A stretch of 64,000 nt of DNA from Lactuca virosa (GCA_928212115.1 CAKMRJ010005634.1:127762589-127826588), one strand, 5' to 3'. Counted from the stretch's first letter, positions 11,060 to 22,847 are shown. Program-made: numbers and translations. The notes: generated from the letters alone by a model not told the origin.

Positions 11060-13258
11060 TGTCACACCCCCAGCCATCGGCGGAAACACCGGTGGTGTAA
11101 CGTCATTCTTCGTATCACAGTTATATAACATACATTGAACAGTACTAAAGAAAATACATACCTTTATTGATAATTGAAAGTTACATAACTGTTTTTCTAG
11201 AACCTATTACATAATATCCGACTATGGCATACTTCTTAATGAACAGAAAGGTAATAGTAAAACTTCTCCTGTTCGAATACATACCAGCTTTTCAAGTTCC
11301 TGAAAACACATGCATTTTAAAATACGTCAACATAAAGTTGGTGAGTCCACAGGTTTTGACTCCATAAAATAATACATTTTCCACGTTCAAAAGTATAGTT
11401 TTGAAAGTATCATTTTGACTCTCCAACATTTAGTATGTATATTAGGTATAATAGTTTACTTATCAATTAAGTGTTATACCTAAACATTCCTTAAACCTAA
11501 GGTATAAGTAGGGGGAAACTTATACTTAACATTAATACTTGTATACGACAAAGTATAATGTTTCTAACAATTTGCTACCATGAGCCTGTAACCGTTGTTA
11601 TGACATAATACCTCTGATAAAACACACTCATGATTTACCATGAGAAACAACACACTCATGATTTACCATGAGAAACAACACCGTACGCTTCATCGACGCC
11701 GGAACAATAACAAGTAAAAGGATAGTTCATCACTCGCTTTTGGTTGACTGTAGCTAACAGTCACAAGTGGGGTGGTCAACCCGTATACTAATTATACACG
11801 ACTTCCTCGCTCACACGGGATTAACGGTTACAGTTCAAAGGATTTCCGCTAAGATCCCCAATCTTAGTTGATGAATACAATTACTCATGTAGACTTCGAT
11901 GGCTTCCTATAGCTCTAACAACAAAAACATTTTCATGTCTAAAACCCTAAGTTACTAGACTATGCTTTTAAACATTACTCCTAACTTCATAATATTTAGG
12001 CAGTATAACAGCTATAACTTGAAGTAAAACCAGGATTTATCTTGACATAAAACCAATAACAACAACAACATATAACATACCAAGTTTTATCTTGTCATAA
12101 AACTAACAATAACAACATACAACATACCAAGTTTTATCTTGACATAAAACCAATAATAGCAACATACTTTATAAATTAACATATAGAACTTCCGAATATA
12201 ACTTCGGAACTATATCGCACACAACATATATATAGAATCCTAAGTATAACTCAAGATCTACATTAGTATAATGACATGCTGACAAGTTGATAATAGTTGT
12301 ATATATTCAAAATATTATATTTAGAACAACTATACCCCGGCTATTATAACTATATACTATCATATAGACATAATAGTAATGTATATACAATATTTAGCAT
12401 GCGTTTTCCCCCAAAATATTAGAAAGTGGGGTCGTGAAACTCACCCTAGTAGCGTGATTTTATGTAATCTAAGCAGAAACGGTCAGCGTACGAGGTCGTC
12501 GGGGCTCGGGATGCAAGATGGCTTCAGCAAAGGAGAGAGGAGAAAGGGAAATGGTGTAAGGAATAGCTGAAGTCGGACCTGCTATTTATAGGAAGGATTT
12601 TGGACCCTCACGTCGTGAGCCATATAGTCTCACGTCGTGAGTTTGGATCTTATCCCCATAGACTTGCCATTTGCGTCCCTAGCTACGGAAGGTGGCCATG
12701 TGACTCCTCACGTCGTGAGATATCCTTGCTCACGTCGTGAGTTTGGATCTTATCCCCTCGTATCCTCGTCACACACCTTCTAGATTCCGATATGTGGCAA
12801 AATGACTCCTCACGTCGTGAGTTTCTGTGCTCACGTCGTGAGCTCAGTCAAATTAGGGTTTCTGACAGCTGAATCTTCGGAAGGTCGTAACTTTTGCATA
12901 CGAACTCCGTTTTTGACGTTCTTTATATGCACGCGTAGGTATTTACACGTATTATAACTCTCTTTTAGACTCAAATAGCTAATTCTAAGTCTATTTTAAA
13001 TTCCTCTTAGTATAGAGATTTATAGTGTTCGGTTTATCATAACTTCTTCATGCGAAGTCAGATTCAGACGTTCTCTATATTTTTGGAATCGTATTGACGT
13101 ATACTTTGAGTTGTATCATAAAGAAAGTTCATATTTGTATTAGAATTTATCATGAACTACATAGAACTCTTATCACATTACTAGTTTAACAAAATCACAT
13201 TACATGATTGGCATAATCACATGTCATTGTCTATTGACCTATTTTGACTAGTGTTACA
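11060..13258 (-). repeat. Gypsy-1 5' LTR (right)
   Basis: The partner of 2626-4838. It carries the TATA-like box at 12582-12592 and six perfect CTCACGTCGTGAG palindromes at 12607, 12629, 12707, 12729, 12809 and 12830 (start positions). The right flank is TAAAA. Confidence 0.93.
12607..12842. repeat. CTCACGTCGTGAG palindrome array, 5' LTR of Gypsy-1
   Basis: Three pairs sit directly upstream (sense) of the TATA-like box. All six copies are perfect here, whereas one copy in the other LTR has a CG-to-CA change. Confidence 0.88.
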
Positions 13259-13263
13259 TAAAA
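13259..13263. repeat. target-site duplication of Gypsy-1, right copy
   Basis: TAAAA, identical to 2621-2625. Confidence 0.92.
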
Positions 13264-13797
13264 GCACCAAGAGCCTGGTATGCAACTCTTACCAATTTCT
13301 TAAAGCAATCGAAATTTAAACAAGGATCAGTTGATCCCACATTATTTCGAAAGAAGGTGGGGAATCATCTGATGCTTGTTCAAATTTATGTCGATGATAT
13401 TATTTTTGGCTCTATGGACCCTACTTTGTCAAAAGAATTCGAAAATCTTATGAAAAGCCAGTTTGAGATGAGTATGATGGGAAAGATAAATAATTTTCTG
13501 GGGTTAAATGTTCGTCAAAGTATGGAAGGAATTTTTGTTAATCAAGAAAAATACACAAAGAATCTGCTCGAAAAGTTTGGATTGACGAATAGTACAAAGT
13601 TACGAGTGCCAATGGCGGTTGGAACAAGGCTAACATCTTCGTTAGATAAACCTGATGTTGATCTTACTTTATATAGAAGTATGATAGGTTCGTTACTTTA
13701 TCTCACAGAAAGTCGACCTGATATTATGTTTTCTGTTTGTAATTGTGCAACGTTTCAATCAAATCCTATAGAACCTCATTTAACTGCAGTTCATTAG
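13264..13797 (+). pseudogene. Copia-1 reverse transcriptase, 3' part
   Basis: The Copia-1 frame resumes with an APRAWY landmark. The active-site box IYVDDIIFGS is intact, followed by FLGLNVRQ, KYTKNLLEKFG and SRPDIMFSV, all typical of Copia RT. The frame then ends abruptly at 13795-13797, where the sequence changes into the interior of the Gypsy-2 5' LTR at about 13790. RNase H, which should follow, is missing here and is also not found at the far side of Gypsy-2 (from 25679). Confidence 0.9.
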
Positions 13798-13940
13798 AAG
13801 TCAAAACAGTTACTGCTAATTTCAAACTTTTTAGAATAAGTTTGAGTATTTTAGGATTAACACTTTAGGAGATATCAGGAGAGAGGGTGCCCTCGGGTTT
13901 ATTGTGCAACAATAATGTCCCGACACATCAAAAGTTTAGA

Positions 13941-14715
13941 GTTTACGGCCTAAACAATGGTGTTTACGGCTGTAAACCCTAAGGAAGGGGGTATATAAGT
14001 GACACTTAGTCATTTATACCACTTTTTCCACCTTTCAAGAACAAAGCACAAACTCTCTCAAGTATCATCCAAAGATTTCTTCAAGATCTTCATCTAGTAA
14101 GTGTTTCTAGTCCTATTAAGTGGTTATATTACTTAATCTAGTGTTTTAACACACTTCTAACCATGAAATCATTCCAAAAGGTTCAATCTTCAAGTTTCAC
14201 CAAGAACACACACTAGTGTTCTTGCACTTTTGGCTCATTTCAAGCCTTTATCTTGTAAGTACTTCTATCCTAGAGTATGTTAGGGCTTGATACACTTCTT
14301 TACAACAAGAAAACACCATTGAAACCCATGATCAAAGGTGTTTACGGTCCAAGAACACCTTGGACCGTAAACCCTAAATAAGGGGCCAAAGTGACCCTAG
14401 TCCCTTCACAAGCTTTGGAAACTAGTCTAGACTCATTCCTTAATATGTTTACGGCTTGGAAATATCAAAAGACCATAAACCATAAGGGTTTACGGTCGTA
14501 AACCCAAGATGAAATGGTCTTAGGACCGTAAACTCCAATTAGGAGTGAAATGGTGCCCTAACCTCTTCTATAAGCTTATACTTCAAGTGGAAACACTTCT
14601 AAGGACTTATAAGGCTTCAAATCACAAATGGTTAAAGAAGCATGAGTTTACGGCCGTAAACTCATGGGTTTACGACCGTAAACTCATGGAGTTATGGTCA
14701 AGAAACCGTAAACTC
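13941..14715. repeat. GTTTACGGCCGTAAAC palindromes, Gypsy-2 5' LTR
   Basis: Copies and variants occur at 13941-13955 (shortened), 13962-13977 (GGCTG centre), 14488-14503 (GGTCG centre), 14644-14663 (perfect, GAG...CTC flanks) and 14668-14683 (CGACCG centre). Half-copies lie near 14340-14370, 14450, 14524 and 14705. The first two stand within 50 bp upstream of the TATA box; the rest are downstream of it. The 3' LTR has the same set, with a perfect copy at 23060-23075. Confidence 0.85.
13992..13999 (+). promoter_or_regulatory. Gypsy-2 LTR TATA box
   Basis: TATATAAG, 14 bp after a TTTACGG palindrome, repeated at 23090-23097 in the 3' LTR. Confidence 0.6.
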
Positions 14716-16569
14716 AAGAAAGGGGTTCCTTTGAACCCTAAACCCAATAGCTTTGTCCTACAACACTTAGATGCAATCCTTAGCACTTATAACACCTATA
14801 TAAGATGTTTAAACATGTCCTAGGATGTCTTAACTTTGTTAATTAGTTGTTTAAAGACTAATTGGATGCATATATGTGTTATTATATGTTAACTAGGATC
14901 ATTGTGTGTATACAAGTCTTCACTTGACACCTAGCAATCCTATTTCTTCAATTCATCCAAACCACTCACTACAGGTGAGTTCATACCCCTTAATTAACCT
15001 TTTAAATGTTTTTAAATGTTTTTAAATGCTTTTATGGGGGGATACAAGTTGAACAATTATAGTTATTATATCAATCACATGTGATTAATAACTACCAAAC
15101 AAGTGGATTTCTTACTTTTCAAACTGTGTTACCAAACTGTTTTACTTCAAACTGTCTTACAAACTCCTTTTCATGTCAAATACTTTTACTTAAACTCTTT
15201 TACACTTATATATTGTCAAATGCATGCCTATATATGTATAGTTATATAAGTAATGTTTAAAGGACTTAGGACGGCTGACCCGCTTGATTTCCTTTTCCTC
15301 GTTGGGATGTGGCCTTAGGGCATCGGTTATCCATCCGAAGGTCGTCTAAATATTAGTTGTATATCATGTATACATACGTAGTCATAAAAGTTCTTTCAAT
15401 CAGTTCCATACCTTTGGGTAGCAAGGGTATACAAACATGTTCATACATTACTAGTAAGCTACCATAGGGGTAGTTTAGGAAGATACTAAAACTATTACTA
15501 GAACAATGAAACATACAAAGAGTCAGTTCATTCATGAGTCAATACTATACAGAGAACAAGATAACAAACAATACCATACAGAGAACGAGATAACAAACAA
15601 TACCATACAGAGAGAACATACAGGCTAGATAGAAGGAGAGCATACAATACAGCTAGCACATTCATTACATATGCATTATTATATTTATGTGAGCCACTAA
15701 ACAGGGCATGGCACTACCTGCCATGACTGTTTTTGTATCCAGAATCTCCTTAATTGGGGAGCGTATGAGTTTGTGTATAGATCTATACTGGATTGACTAT
15801 CCTACACCTTGCTGCTCGCTACAGTGGGACTTGCAAGTCTACAGGTGCCAAACGTCATTTCTTACGACATCTTACATTGTCGTTTTTCTATTGAGTCGGT
15901 AGCAGGATACAGGTCGATCACATGGTACTTTAAATAACAATAGGTTTAAAGTAATTAGTACAACAGTAGTTACTTAATACAACACTACAGTACTATATCA
16001 TTTTCCCATTACATTTACTTTGTGATATTCACACAATAAACAATAATGTAGAAACTATATTTTTGGATAATGATAGTCAGATTTGGGAAAATACATACAC
16101 TTACAAGAGACACACACACAGACACTCGATGCCTTGGTAGAAGGCTACTTTTAGTAGGAAACATAGGGTTTTCTAGGAGAGTTCAAACAAATACAAACTT
16201 TTACAAACGTATACAATTACAGACTTACAAACACTTTCATACAACTACAAACACTAATATACTTATGATCTCACCAGCTTTAAAGCTGATAAACTCTTTC
16301 AAAATAACTTGTATTCTCAGTTCGCCAGTAGACAGGTACCGGAGCCAGGTTTTTGAGAAGATGGAGCTCGTTCAAGACTCATCTTTATTTTGATGTATAT
16401 TATTTTTGGTGTCTATATAACTTGACAGAACACACTTGTATGAAATTATATTATTAATGCAATGGATGATGTTGTTGCTTGTTTACTACTTTGCATTGTT
16501 GTGATACTGTACATGACGTCCTCCACCCCCGAACGTTTCCGCCGTTCTCGGTTTTGGGGTGTGACAGAT

Positions 16570-16581
16570 TGGTATCAGAGC
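16570..16581 (+). promoter_or_regulatory. Gypsy-2 primer-binding site
   Basis: TGGTATCAGAGC three bases after the 5' LTR; tRNA-Met type. Confidence 0.93.
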
Positions 16582-17280
16582 TTTGTTTATAGTGAATCAA
16601 GTGTATCAACTCATAAAAGATATACGAACTATAAGCACAAGCGGGATTAAAATACTCTGATAAAGAGTTTATACTTTAAATAATAAAATATTTAATAAAG
16701 TATACATACATGCATTCATACTAAAATCAGTGTCACTAGGACAGAACAAAAGTATTATGATTGTTGGACAGCACAAGTAGACTTAGAGACATATGGTCAA
16801 CCCTGGGAAGATGTAGCCTGATCAACTACATTATCCGAGGAGTGATTAGCATGTGCCTAAGTGTGGTTGTGAGGTTGCAACAAGTCTAAAAAAACTTACC
16901 AACACTACTACAATGAGAACAGTAGAACAGAACATTAAACTTAAAATACTATAGGAGTATTTTGTGTTACTATAATTACTTATCTGAGAACTAAAGGCCT
17001 TTATTAGTATATCAATGGTTGTTTAGTAGATACACAAAGGATATATGTATCTAGGATGTCATACACTTAGAATCGGTGAATCTTTGCTTTATTCCCTGTC
17101 CTCGTTGGGTTGTGGGCTTAGGGTTAGGGTCACTTATTCGAAGGTCTATCCTATCCTAAATACATATAACTGGTATGCACTAAACAAATATTGAAGCAAC
17201 TGATAAAGATCATCTTATAATTATCATAGTTAGTTCGTCTAATTAGTTATTTCTTATATCCCTTTTCTCGCGTAGATATC
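16582..17280 (+). other. Gypsy-2 untranslated leader
   Basis: About 700 bp between primer site and the pre-gag ORF. I see no gene or clear repeat in it. Confidence 0.5.
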
Positions 17281-17905
17281 ATGGCTGGATTCCATAACCC
17301 CGGAGACCCGTACTTTCCCAACCACGGTAATGTTGGATGGCTTGGAGAAGAACCAAAGGATGATCACCCAATCCCTTTGGATGATCATGAAGCTGAAGGC
17401 TTTTATGATGGTTCTGACTCGGAGCCAGAAGTCAACAACCAACCCCCAGCTGTTCAAAACCCAAACCCTCGTCCAGCATTTCAAGGACCCACACCTCTGT
17501 GGGGCCACAAACTTGAATAGGTGGAGTCAGGAACAGGGGCAGCCCATGCCCTACAATGGAGACAGAAGCTTCTACAACCTCACTGAGGGAGGTTCAGCTG
17601 ACAGGGTCCTACCCATCACGGTTCGTAGGATTGCTCGGAACACCGAGCAAGGTCGAGCGACTATCGACCGAGTCGTAGAGATTGACGCCAACTCTGGCGT
17701 TAACACAATCCACATCCGCCAACTAGAGTCTACTCATGAAAGGACTCAGGTCCGCAATACAGTTCTACAGAGGGAACTTGCTGAAACCCAAGCTGAAGTC
17801 AGGGAACTTCAAGCTCAGCAGACAAGGTCTGAAAGGCGTATGAGGGGCATAGAACGTCTTCTGTCGGATTCAAGAACTCACTCTAGCAGTTCTCGTCGCC
17901 GTTAG
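17281..17905 (+). pseudogene. Gypsy-2 pre-gag ORF, frameshifted; homologue of the Gypsy-1 pre-gag ORF
   Basis: It begins ATGGCTGG at 17281, with GDPYFP (residues 8-13) and HPIPLDD (29-35), the same motif order as in the ORF at 9691-10500. A Pro/Asn-rich acidic stretch follows. The first frame stops at 17518-17520; a shift near 17470-17520 continues the protein to 17905 in the next frame, with a coiled-coil-like segment (LQRELAETQAEVRELQAQQ) and a Ser/Arg-rich end. It lies between primer site and gag, about 365 bp before the gag start. The function is unknown. The shared motifs make chance ORFs unlikely. Confidence 0.7.
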
Positions 17906-18271
17906 AGTCCTATCGACTTCTCTTTTGGATATAACCTAGTTTGTGTAAAAACTCTAGTCTAATTTCCCATCTTAGTAAATCTTAGACCCGTTAGGTCTTG
18001 ATTCGGAAATAGCCTGTCAAAATTTTCCATCTTGGTTGATGTAAGACCTACTTCTAGGTCATTTTCCCGAACTCATTACATCTGTAATTCCAATATTATT
18101 TGACAGATATTTAATCTAATGGAAATTATATCCAAATGCTTTCGTTTACAATAAATCGTGTTATTCATTTGTACTGTCGGACTATGGAGAGTTAGTCTAT
18201 GAGTCATTCTCATCAATTTTCATATCAAATTCTTATCAATATCTTCATCTTTCTAAACCTACAGTTCAAAG

Positions 18272-19425
18272 ATGCCTCCACGTAAATCTACAAGGCGCGA
18301 TCCTCTCGCACCAACACCACCTGCTCCTCAAATCGACACTGCAGCCTTAAATGCTGCTGTAGCTACGGCTGTGGCTATAGCCATGGCCCAATATCATTCG
18401 TCCGGTTCCACTGGAGGAGTAACCCATGTTCAGTCCATTCAGGTTGAAACCCCTGTGCGCTCGAGAGAGTGCTCCTATAAAGACTTCGCAAACTGCAAGC
18501 CATTGTCCTTTAAAGGAACTGGCAGAGTCCTGGTCCTCTCGCAATGGTTCAAGAAGACAGAGTCGGTCTTTGAGATCTGCTCATGCCCGGAGGGAAGCAA
18601 GGTCAAGTTTACCGCTTGTACCTTCGAATCAAAAGCCCTAACATGGTGGAATAGCCATGTCAAGTCACTATCCCTTGTGGTGGCTAATGCTATAGGTTGG
18701 GATACTATGAAGGACCTCATGATTGAGGAGTACTGCCCAAGGGGCGAGATCCAAAAGCTAGAGGAGGAACTATGGAGCCTGACCATGAAGGGCTCCGACG
18801 TAGTAACTTATACCGCCAGGTTCTGTGAACTGGTGGCCCTCTGTCTCAATATGGTTCATACGGAGGGGAAAAAGATCGAGAGATATATATGGGGGCTAAT
18901 GCCACCATACCAGGGGAATGTTTTGGCTTCACACCCCACTACATTTGATAGTGCCAAACGATTGGCACAGCGGCTCATAGACCATGGGGTCCGTACCCCG
19001 GCTGCAACAACCACCCTGGCCATCTCAGAACCCGCCAGAACCGCTGAGTCCAAGCGGAAATTCTGGGATGAAAAGAAGAAGAAAAAGGCTGCCAAAAAGC
19101 AGCAGGTCGTGGCAGTTCATGCTGCGATAGCACCTGCCGCTGCTGCTCCGGTCAAGCGGTATTCTGGAAGTTTGCCTCTATGCAACAAATGCAACTTCCA
19201 CCACACGGGAGCCTGCCGGGAAATGCATTGCTCAAACTGCAACAGGAAGGGGCACACTGCCCGTTTCTGCAAAGCCCCGGCAAAGCCAATCACCGAAGTC
19301 CCCGGCACTGGTGTGGGCCAGACTTGCTACAATTATGGCGAGGTGGGCCACCACAAAAGGGACTGCCCTAAGCATGGAATGCCGGTGGAGGCAAGAGTTC
19401 TGGCCATAGGCCACGAGGAGCGGTG
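18272..19425 (+). pseudogene. Gypsy-2 gag
   Basis: ATG at 18272 starts MPPRKSTRRD. The Ala-rich N-terminus is followed by capsid landmarks (ALTWWNSHV, EEYCPRGEI, KKIERYIWGL), a Lys-rich run (DEKKKKKAAKKQQ), and knuckle sequences. CSNCNRKGHTARFC is intact. The second knuckle reads CYNYGEVGHHKRDC, with Tyr in place of a zinc-binding Cys. The frame is lost by an indel at about 19410-19425, just before the protease, after which 19426-19465 reads nonsense. The protein would be the RNA-binding capsid of the particle. Confidence 0.88.
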
Positions 19426-19993
19426 CCGACCCTACAGTGGTCACTGGTACGTTTCTCCTCGATAACTCGTATGCATGTATTCTATTTGATAGTGGAGCGG
19501 AGAGGAGCTTCGTGAACCAAAAATTTGCTCATTTACTTAAGCAAAAATCACGTGCACTTAAAGAACCCTTCACTGTAGAAATGGCTAATGGAAAGACAGA
19601 GAGCACTAGCAGCGTATTCATAGGGTGTACCCTAACTCTAGATAGCCATTCCTTTTCGATCGATCTCATGCCGGTCTCAATTAAAAGTTTCGACGTTATA
19701 ATCGACATGGATTGGTTGAGTCTTCATCGTGCCGAAATCATGTGTTACGAAAAGGTTGTACGCCTTAATCTGTCGTCTGGCGAAACTCTAGTAGTATATG
19801 GCGACAAACCCGGCACAAACCTTCGAATCATCTCGAGCATTCAAGCTCAGAAATTCTTGCGAAAGGAATGTCACTCATTCCTTGCTCACGTGGTCGATGT
19901 GAGCCAAGAAACAAAAGACATTCAAAACATCCCCGTAGTACGCGACTTTCCTGACATCTTTCCAGAAGAACTCCCGGGATTACCTCCGCAATG
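19426..19993 (+). pseudogene. Gypsy-2 protease
   Basis: The protease frame opens with DPTVVTGTFLLDN and contains LFDSGAERSF (catalytic Asp in DSGA) and VIIDMDWLS, where Asp stands for the usual Gly. The segment runs to FPEELPGLPPQ and stops at TGA 19991-19993, where related copies have Arg (CGA). It needs a shift to join gag upstream. Confidence 0.88.
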
Positions 19994-20815
19994 ACAAGTC
20001 GAGTTTAGAATCGACTTAGTTCCAGGGGCTACTCCCGTAGCCAAATTGCCTTATCGTCTAGCACCTGCAGAGATGCAAGAACTATCCTGTCAACTTAACG
20101 AGCTGCTCAGCAAGGGCTTTATAAGACCAAGCTTCTCACCCTAGGGAGCTCCAGTCTTGTTCGTCAAGAAGAAAGACGGATTGTTTCGTATGTGCATCGA
20201 CTACAGGGAGCTCAACAAACTGACCGTCAAGAATCGTTATCCTTTGCCTCGGATAGACGATTTATTTGATCAACTTCAAGGAGCGAATTTCTTTTCCAAA
20301 ATCGACTTAAGATCCGGATATCACCAGCTATGAGTGCTAGGGGAGGATGTTCCGAATACATCCTTCTGAACTCGTTATGGGCACTACGAATTCGTAGTGA
20401 TGCCATTCGGATTAACAAACGCGCCTGCAGTATTCATGGATTTAATGAATAGGGTGTGTCGTCCTTACTTGGATCAGTTCGTCATCGTCTTCATCGACGA
20501 CGTACTAATTTACTCGCGAAGTAAGGAGGAACATAGTCAACATCTGCGACAAGTCTAAGAAACCCTGCGCGCGGAGAAGCTTTTTGCGAAGTTCTCGAAA
20601 TGCGAATTTTGGATCCGACGAGTCGAATTCTTAGGGCACGTGGTTAGCGAGGAGGGAATACACGTGGACCCTTCCAAAATTAAAGCCATTGAGAGCTGGT
20701 CAGCACCGAAGACGCCTACAGAAATTCGTCAATTTCTAGGCCTCGCTGGCTACTATCGCAGGTTCATTTAGAACTTCTCCCGCATTGCGAAGCCTCTGAC
20801 AACAATGACCCAGAA
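19994..20815 (+). pseudogene. Gypsy-2 reverse transcriptase, multiply interrupted
   Basis: The RT is readable in one frame but cut by stops. Landmarks are SPWGAP-type (with TAG for Trp near 20142), [12 protein letters not shown], an [12 protein letters not shown] segment followed by TGA near 20331, a second TGA near 20369, and the active-site FIDDVLIYS at 20490-20516. TAA falls near 20556 and TAG in the YRRFI segment near 20767. Most stops fit loss of Arg (CGA), Gln (CAG/CAA) or Trp (TGG). The stretch ends with an indel near 20815. Confidence 0.88.
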
Positions 20816-21290
20816 GGGGCGTGGCCTTTGACTGGGAAGAGAAGCAGGAGAGAGCGTTCCAAACGCTCAAGCGAGCCTTGTGCACCGCACCAATACTATC
20901 CCTCCCCGAAGGGATAGAAGACTTCGTTGTCTATTGTGATGCATCGAATCAAGGTCTCGGATGTGTTCTGATGCAGCGAGGTAAGGTCATCGCCTATGCC
21001 TCGAGACAACTAAAGACACATGAGGTCAACTACACTACCCACAATCTTGAACTAGGAGCAGTTGTGTTTGCTCTGAAGATCTGGAGACACTACCTGTACG
21101 GTACAAAAAGCACAATCTTTACAGATCACAAAAGCCTACAACATATATTCGACTAGAAGGAGCTCAACATGAGACAACGACGGTGGGTCGAGCTACTCAG
21201 TGACTACGAATGCGAAATTCGTTATCACCCGGGTAAAGCCAATGTAGTAGCTGACGCCCTAAGTCGGAAAGAATATTCTGGTCGTAGAGT
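20816..21290 (+). pseudogene. Gypsy-2 RNase H
   Basis: [46 protein letters not shown] and [10 protein letters not shown] identify the Ty3/Gypsy RNase H with its first catalytic Asp (CDAS) and the Glu of LELGAV. TAG at 21154-21156 replaces a Gln; the frame then continues with [31 protein letters not shown]. Confidence 0.9.
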
Positions 21291-22765
21291 CAAGTCATTG
21301 ACTATGACTATCCATTCACACTTGTCCACACGAATAAAGGAGGCTCAGCTCGACGCTTTGAAACCTGAAAATGTGGCAGGTGAATCCCTTAAAGGAATGG
21401 ATAAGAACTTAGAGGTTAAGGGTGGCGGAGCTTATTATCTCATGGACCGAATCTGGACCCCGAGACTTGGTGGTTTTAGAGACTTGGTCATGAACGAGGC
21501 GCACAACACTCGTTATTCCGTCCACCCAGGTTCAGATAAGATGTATCTGGATCTTAAAAAGTTATACTGGTGGCCTAACATGAAAGCAGAGATTGCTACC
21601 TTCGTAAGTAAATGCCTTACTTGCGCAAAGGTCAAGGTCGAATACCAGAAACCCTCAGGTCTTCTACAACAGCATGAGATTCCAGAGTGGAAGTGGGAGC
21701 GGATCACTATGGACTTCATAACCAAGTTGCCCAAGACGACGGGTGGACTTGATACCATATGGGTCACCGTCGATAGATTGACCAAGTTCGCACACTTCCT
21801 GCCTATCAAGGAAACAGACAAGATGGAGAAACTTACACGAACTTACATTAAGGAAATTGTACGACTGCACGGTGTTCCCATATCCATTATCTCGGACAGA
21901 GATAGTAGGTTCACTTCTAGGTTCTGGCAGTCGCTACAGAGTTCCTTAGGAACTAGGCTGGACATGAGTACAGCCTACCATCCGCAGACAGACGGGCAAA
22001 GTGAGAGGACTATCCAAACCTTGGAGGACATGTTGCGAGCCTGTGTGATCGACTTTGGGAAAGCATGGGATACTCATCTACCCCTTGTAGAATTTTCCTA
22101 CAACAATAGTTATCACACAAGCATAAACGCTGCTCCATTCGAGGCCCTCTATGGCCGCAAATGCAGATCCCCTCTGTGCTGGGCTGAGGTGGGTGATACC
22201 CAGTTAGCTAAAGGACGAGTTCCTGAAAGCACTCTCACAGGTCCGGAGATCATACGGAAAACGACGGAGAAAATCGTTCAGATCCGTGAACGATTGAAAG
22301 CCTCCAGAGACCGACAGAAAAGCTACGCTGACAAACGAAGGAAACCTTTGGAATTCCAGGTGGGCGACCGTATTCTGTTGAAGGTCTCACCCTGGAAGGG
22401 CTTGATACGCTTTGGAAAGCGTGGAAAGCTAAATCCAAGGTACATAGGGCCTTTCGAGATTCTCGCAAGAATCGGCCTTGTAGCTTACAAACTTAACTTA
22501 CCCCGCGAGCTCAGTAACGTACATTCTACCTTCCACGTTTCGAACTTGAAAAAGTGTCTGTCCGACGAGGCTCTTGTAATCCCACTCGAAGAGATCGAGA
22601 TCAACGAGAGCCTCAACTTCGTGGAAGAACCTGTAGAGATCATGGACCGGGAGGTCAAGCAAACAAAACAGAGCCGTATCCCGATAGTGAAGGTTCGCTG
22701 GAACGCCAAGCGAGGGGCCTGAATTCACTTGGGAGCGAGAGGATCATATGAAACTGAAATATTCT
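21291..22765 (+). pseudogene. Gypsy-2 integrase with chromo-type tail
   Basis: The HHCC finger (H in [14 protein letters not shown] in CLTCAKVK), the core acids in [15 protein letters not shown] and DGQSERTIQ, a GPY-type segment [14 protein letters not shown], and a tail related to chromodomains ([24 protein letters not shown]) are all present in an open frame of about 500 residues. At 22710-22722 one extra base ends the frame early; the other frame holds the family end PEFTWERED. This is the best-preserved part of Gypsy-2. Confidence 0.9.
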
Positions 22766-22834
22766 CTTCTTTTTACTTAGTTATTTGTAACTACTTATTT
22801 GCTTAAATTCTAATTTCGAGACGAAATTCCTTCT

Positions 22835-22847
22835 AAGGGGGGGATGA
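22835..22847 (+). promoter_or_regulatory. Gypsy-2 polypurine tract
   Basis: AAGGGGGGGATGA directly before the 3' LTR, preceded by the typical GAGACGAAATTCC segment. Confidence 0.8.

Larger units (their letters stand above)
2626..13258 (-). mobile_element. Gypsy-1: complete Ty3/Gypsy (chromovirus-like) element, minus strand
   Basis: The element is complete, with LTRs at 2626-4838 and 11060-13258, a 5-bp target duplication TAAAA, a tRNA-Met type primer site next to the right LTR, and a polypurine tract next to the left LTR. In sense order it carries a pre-gag ORF, gag with protease, RT, RNase H and integrase, which is the Ty3/Gypsy order. Its C-terminus has the [17 protein letters not shown] chromo-type tail, which suggests a Tekay-like chromovirus (inference). 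Coding parts are broken by a few stops and one frameshift. The LTRs are nearly identical by eye, so the insertion is fairly recent, and it is younger than Copia-1. Confidence 0.93.
13790..16566 (+). repeat. Gypsy-2 5' LTR, first ~39 bp missing
   Basis: It aligns with 22887-25678 of the 3' LTR from TTCATTAGAAG onward and ends GGGGTGTGACA. It contains a TATA box at 13992-13999 with two palindromes just before it and more TTTACGGNCGTAAA-type copies at 14340-14715. Short open frames inside (for example 14545-14823, 16070-16393) recur in the other LTR and show no domain. Confidence 0.92.

Noticed and set aside
16070..16393. 107-residue frame in the Gypsy-2 5' LTR, repeated at 25182-25505
   Set aside because: Present in both LTRs by copying; low-complexity Thr/His/Asn text without motif.
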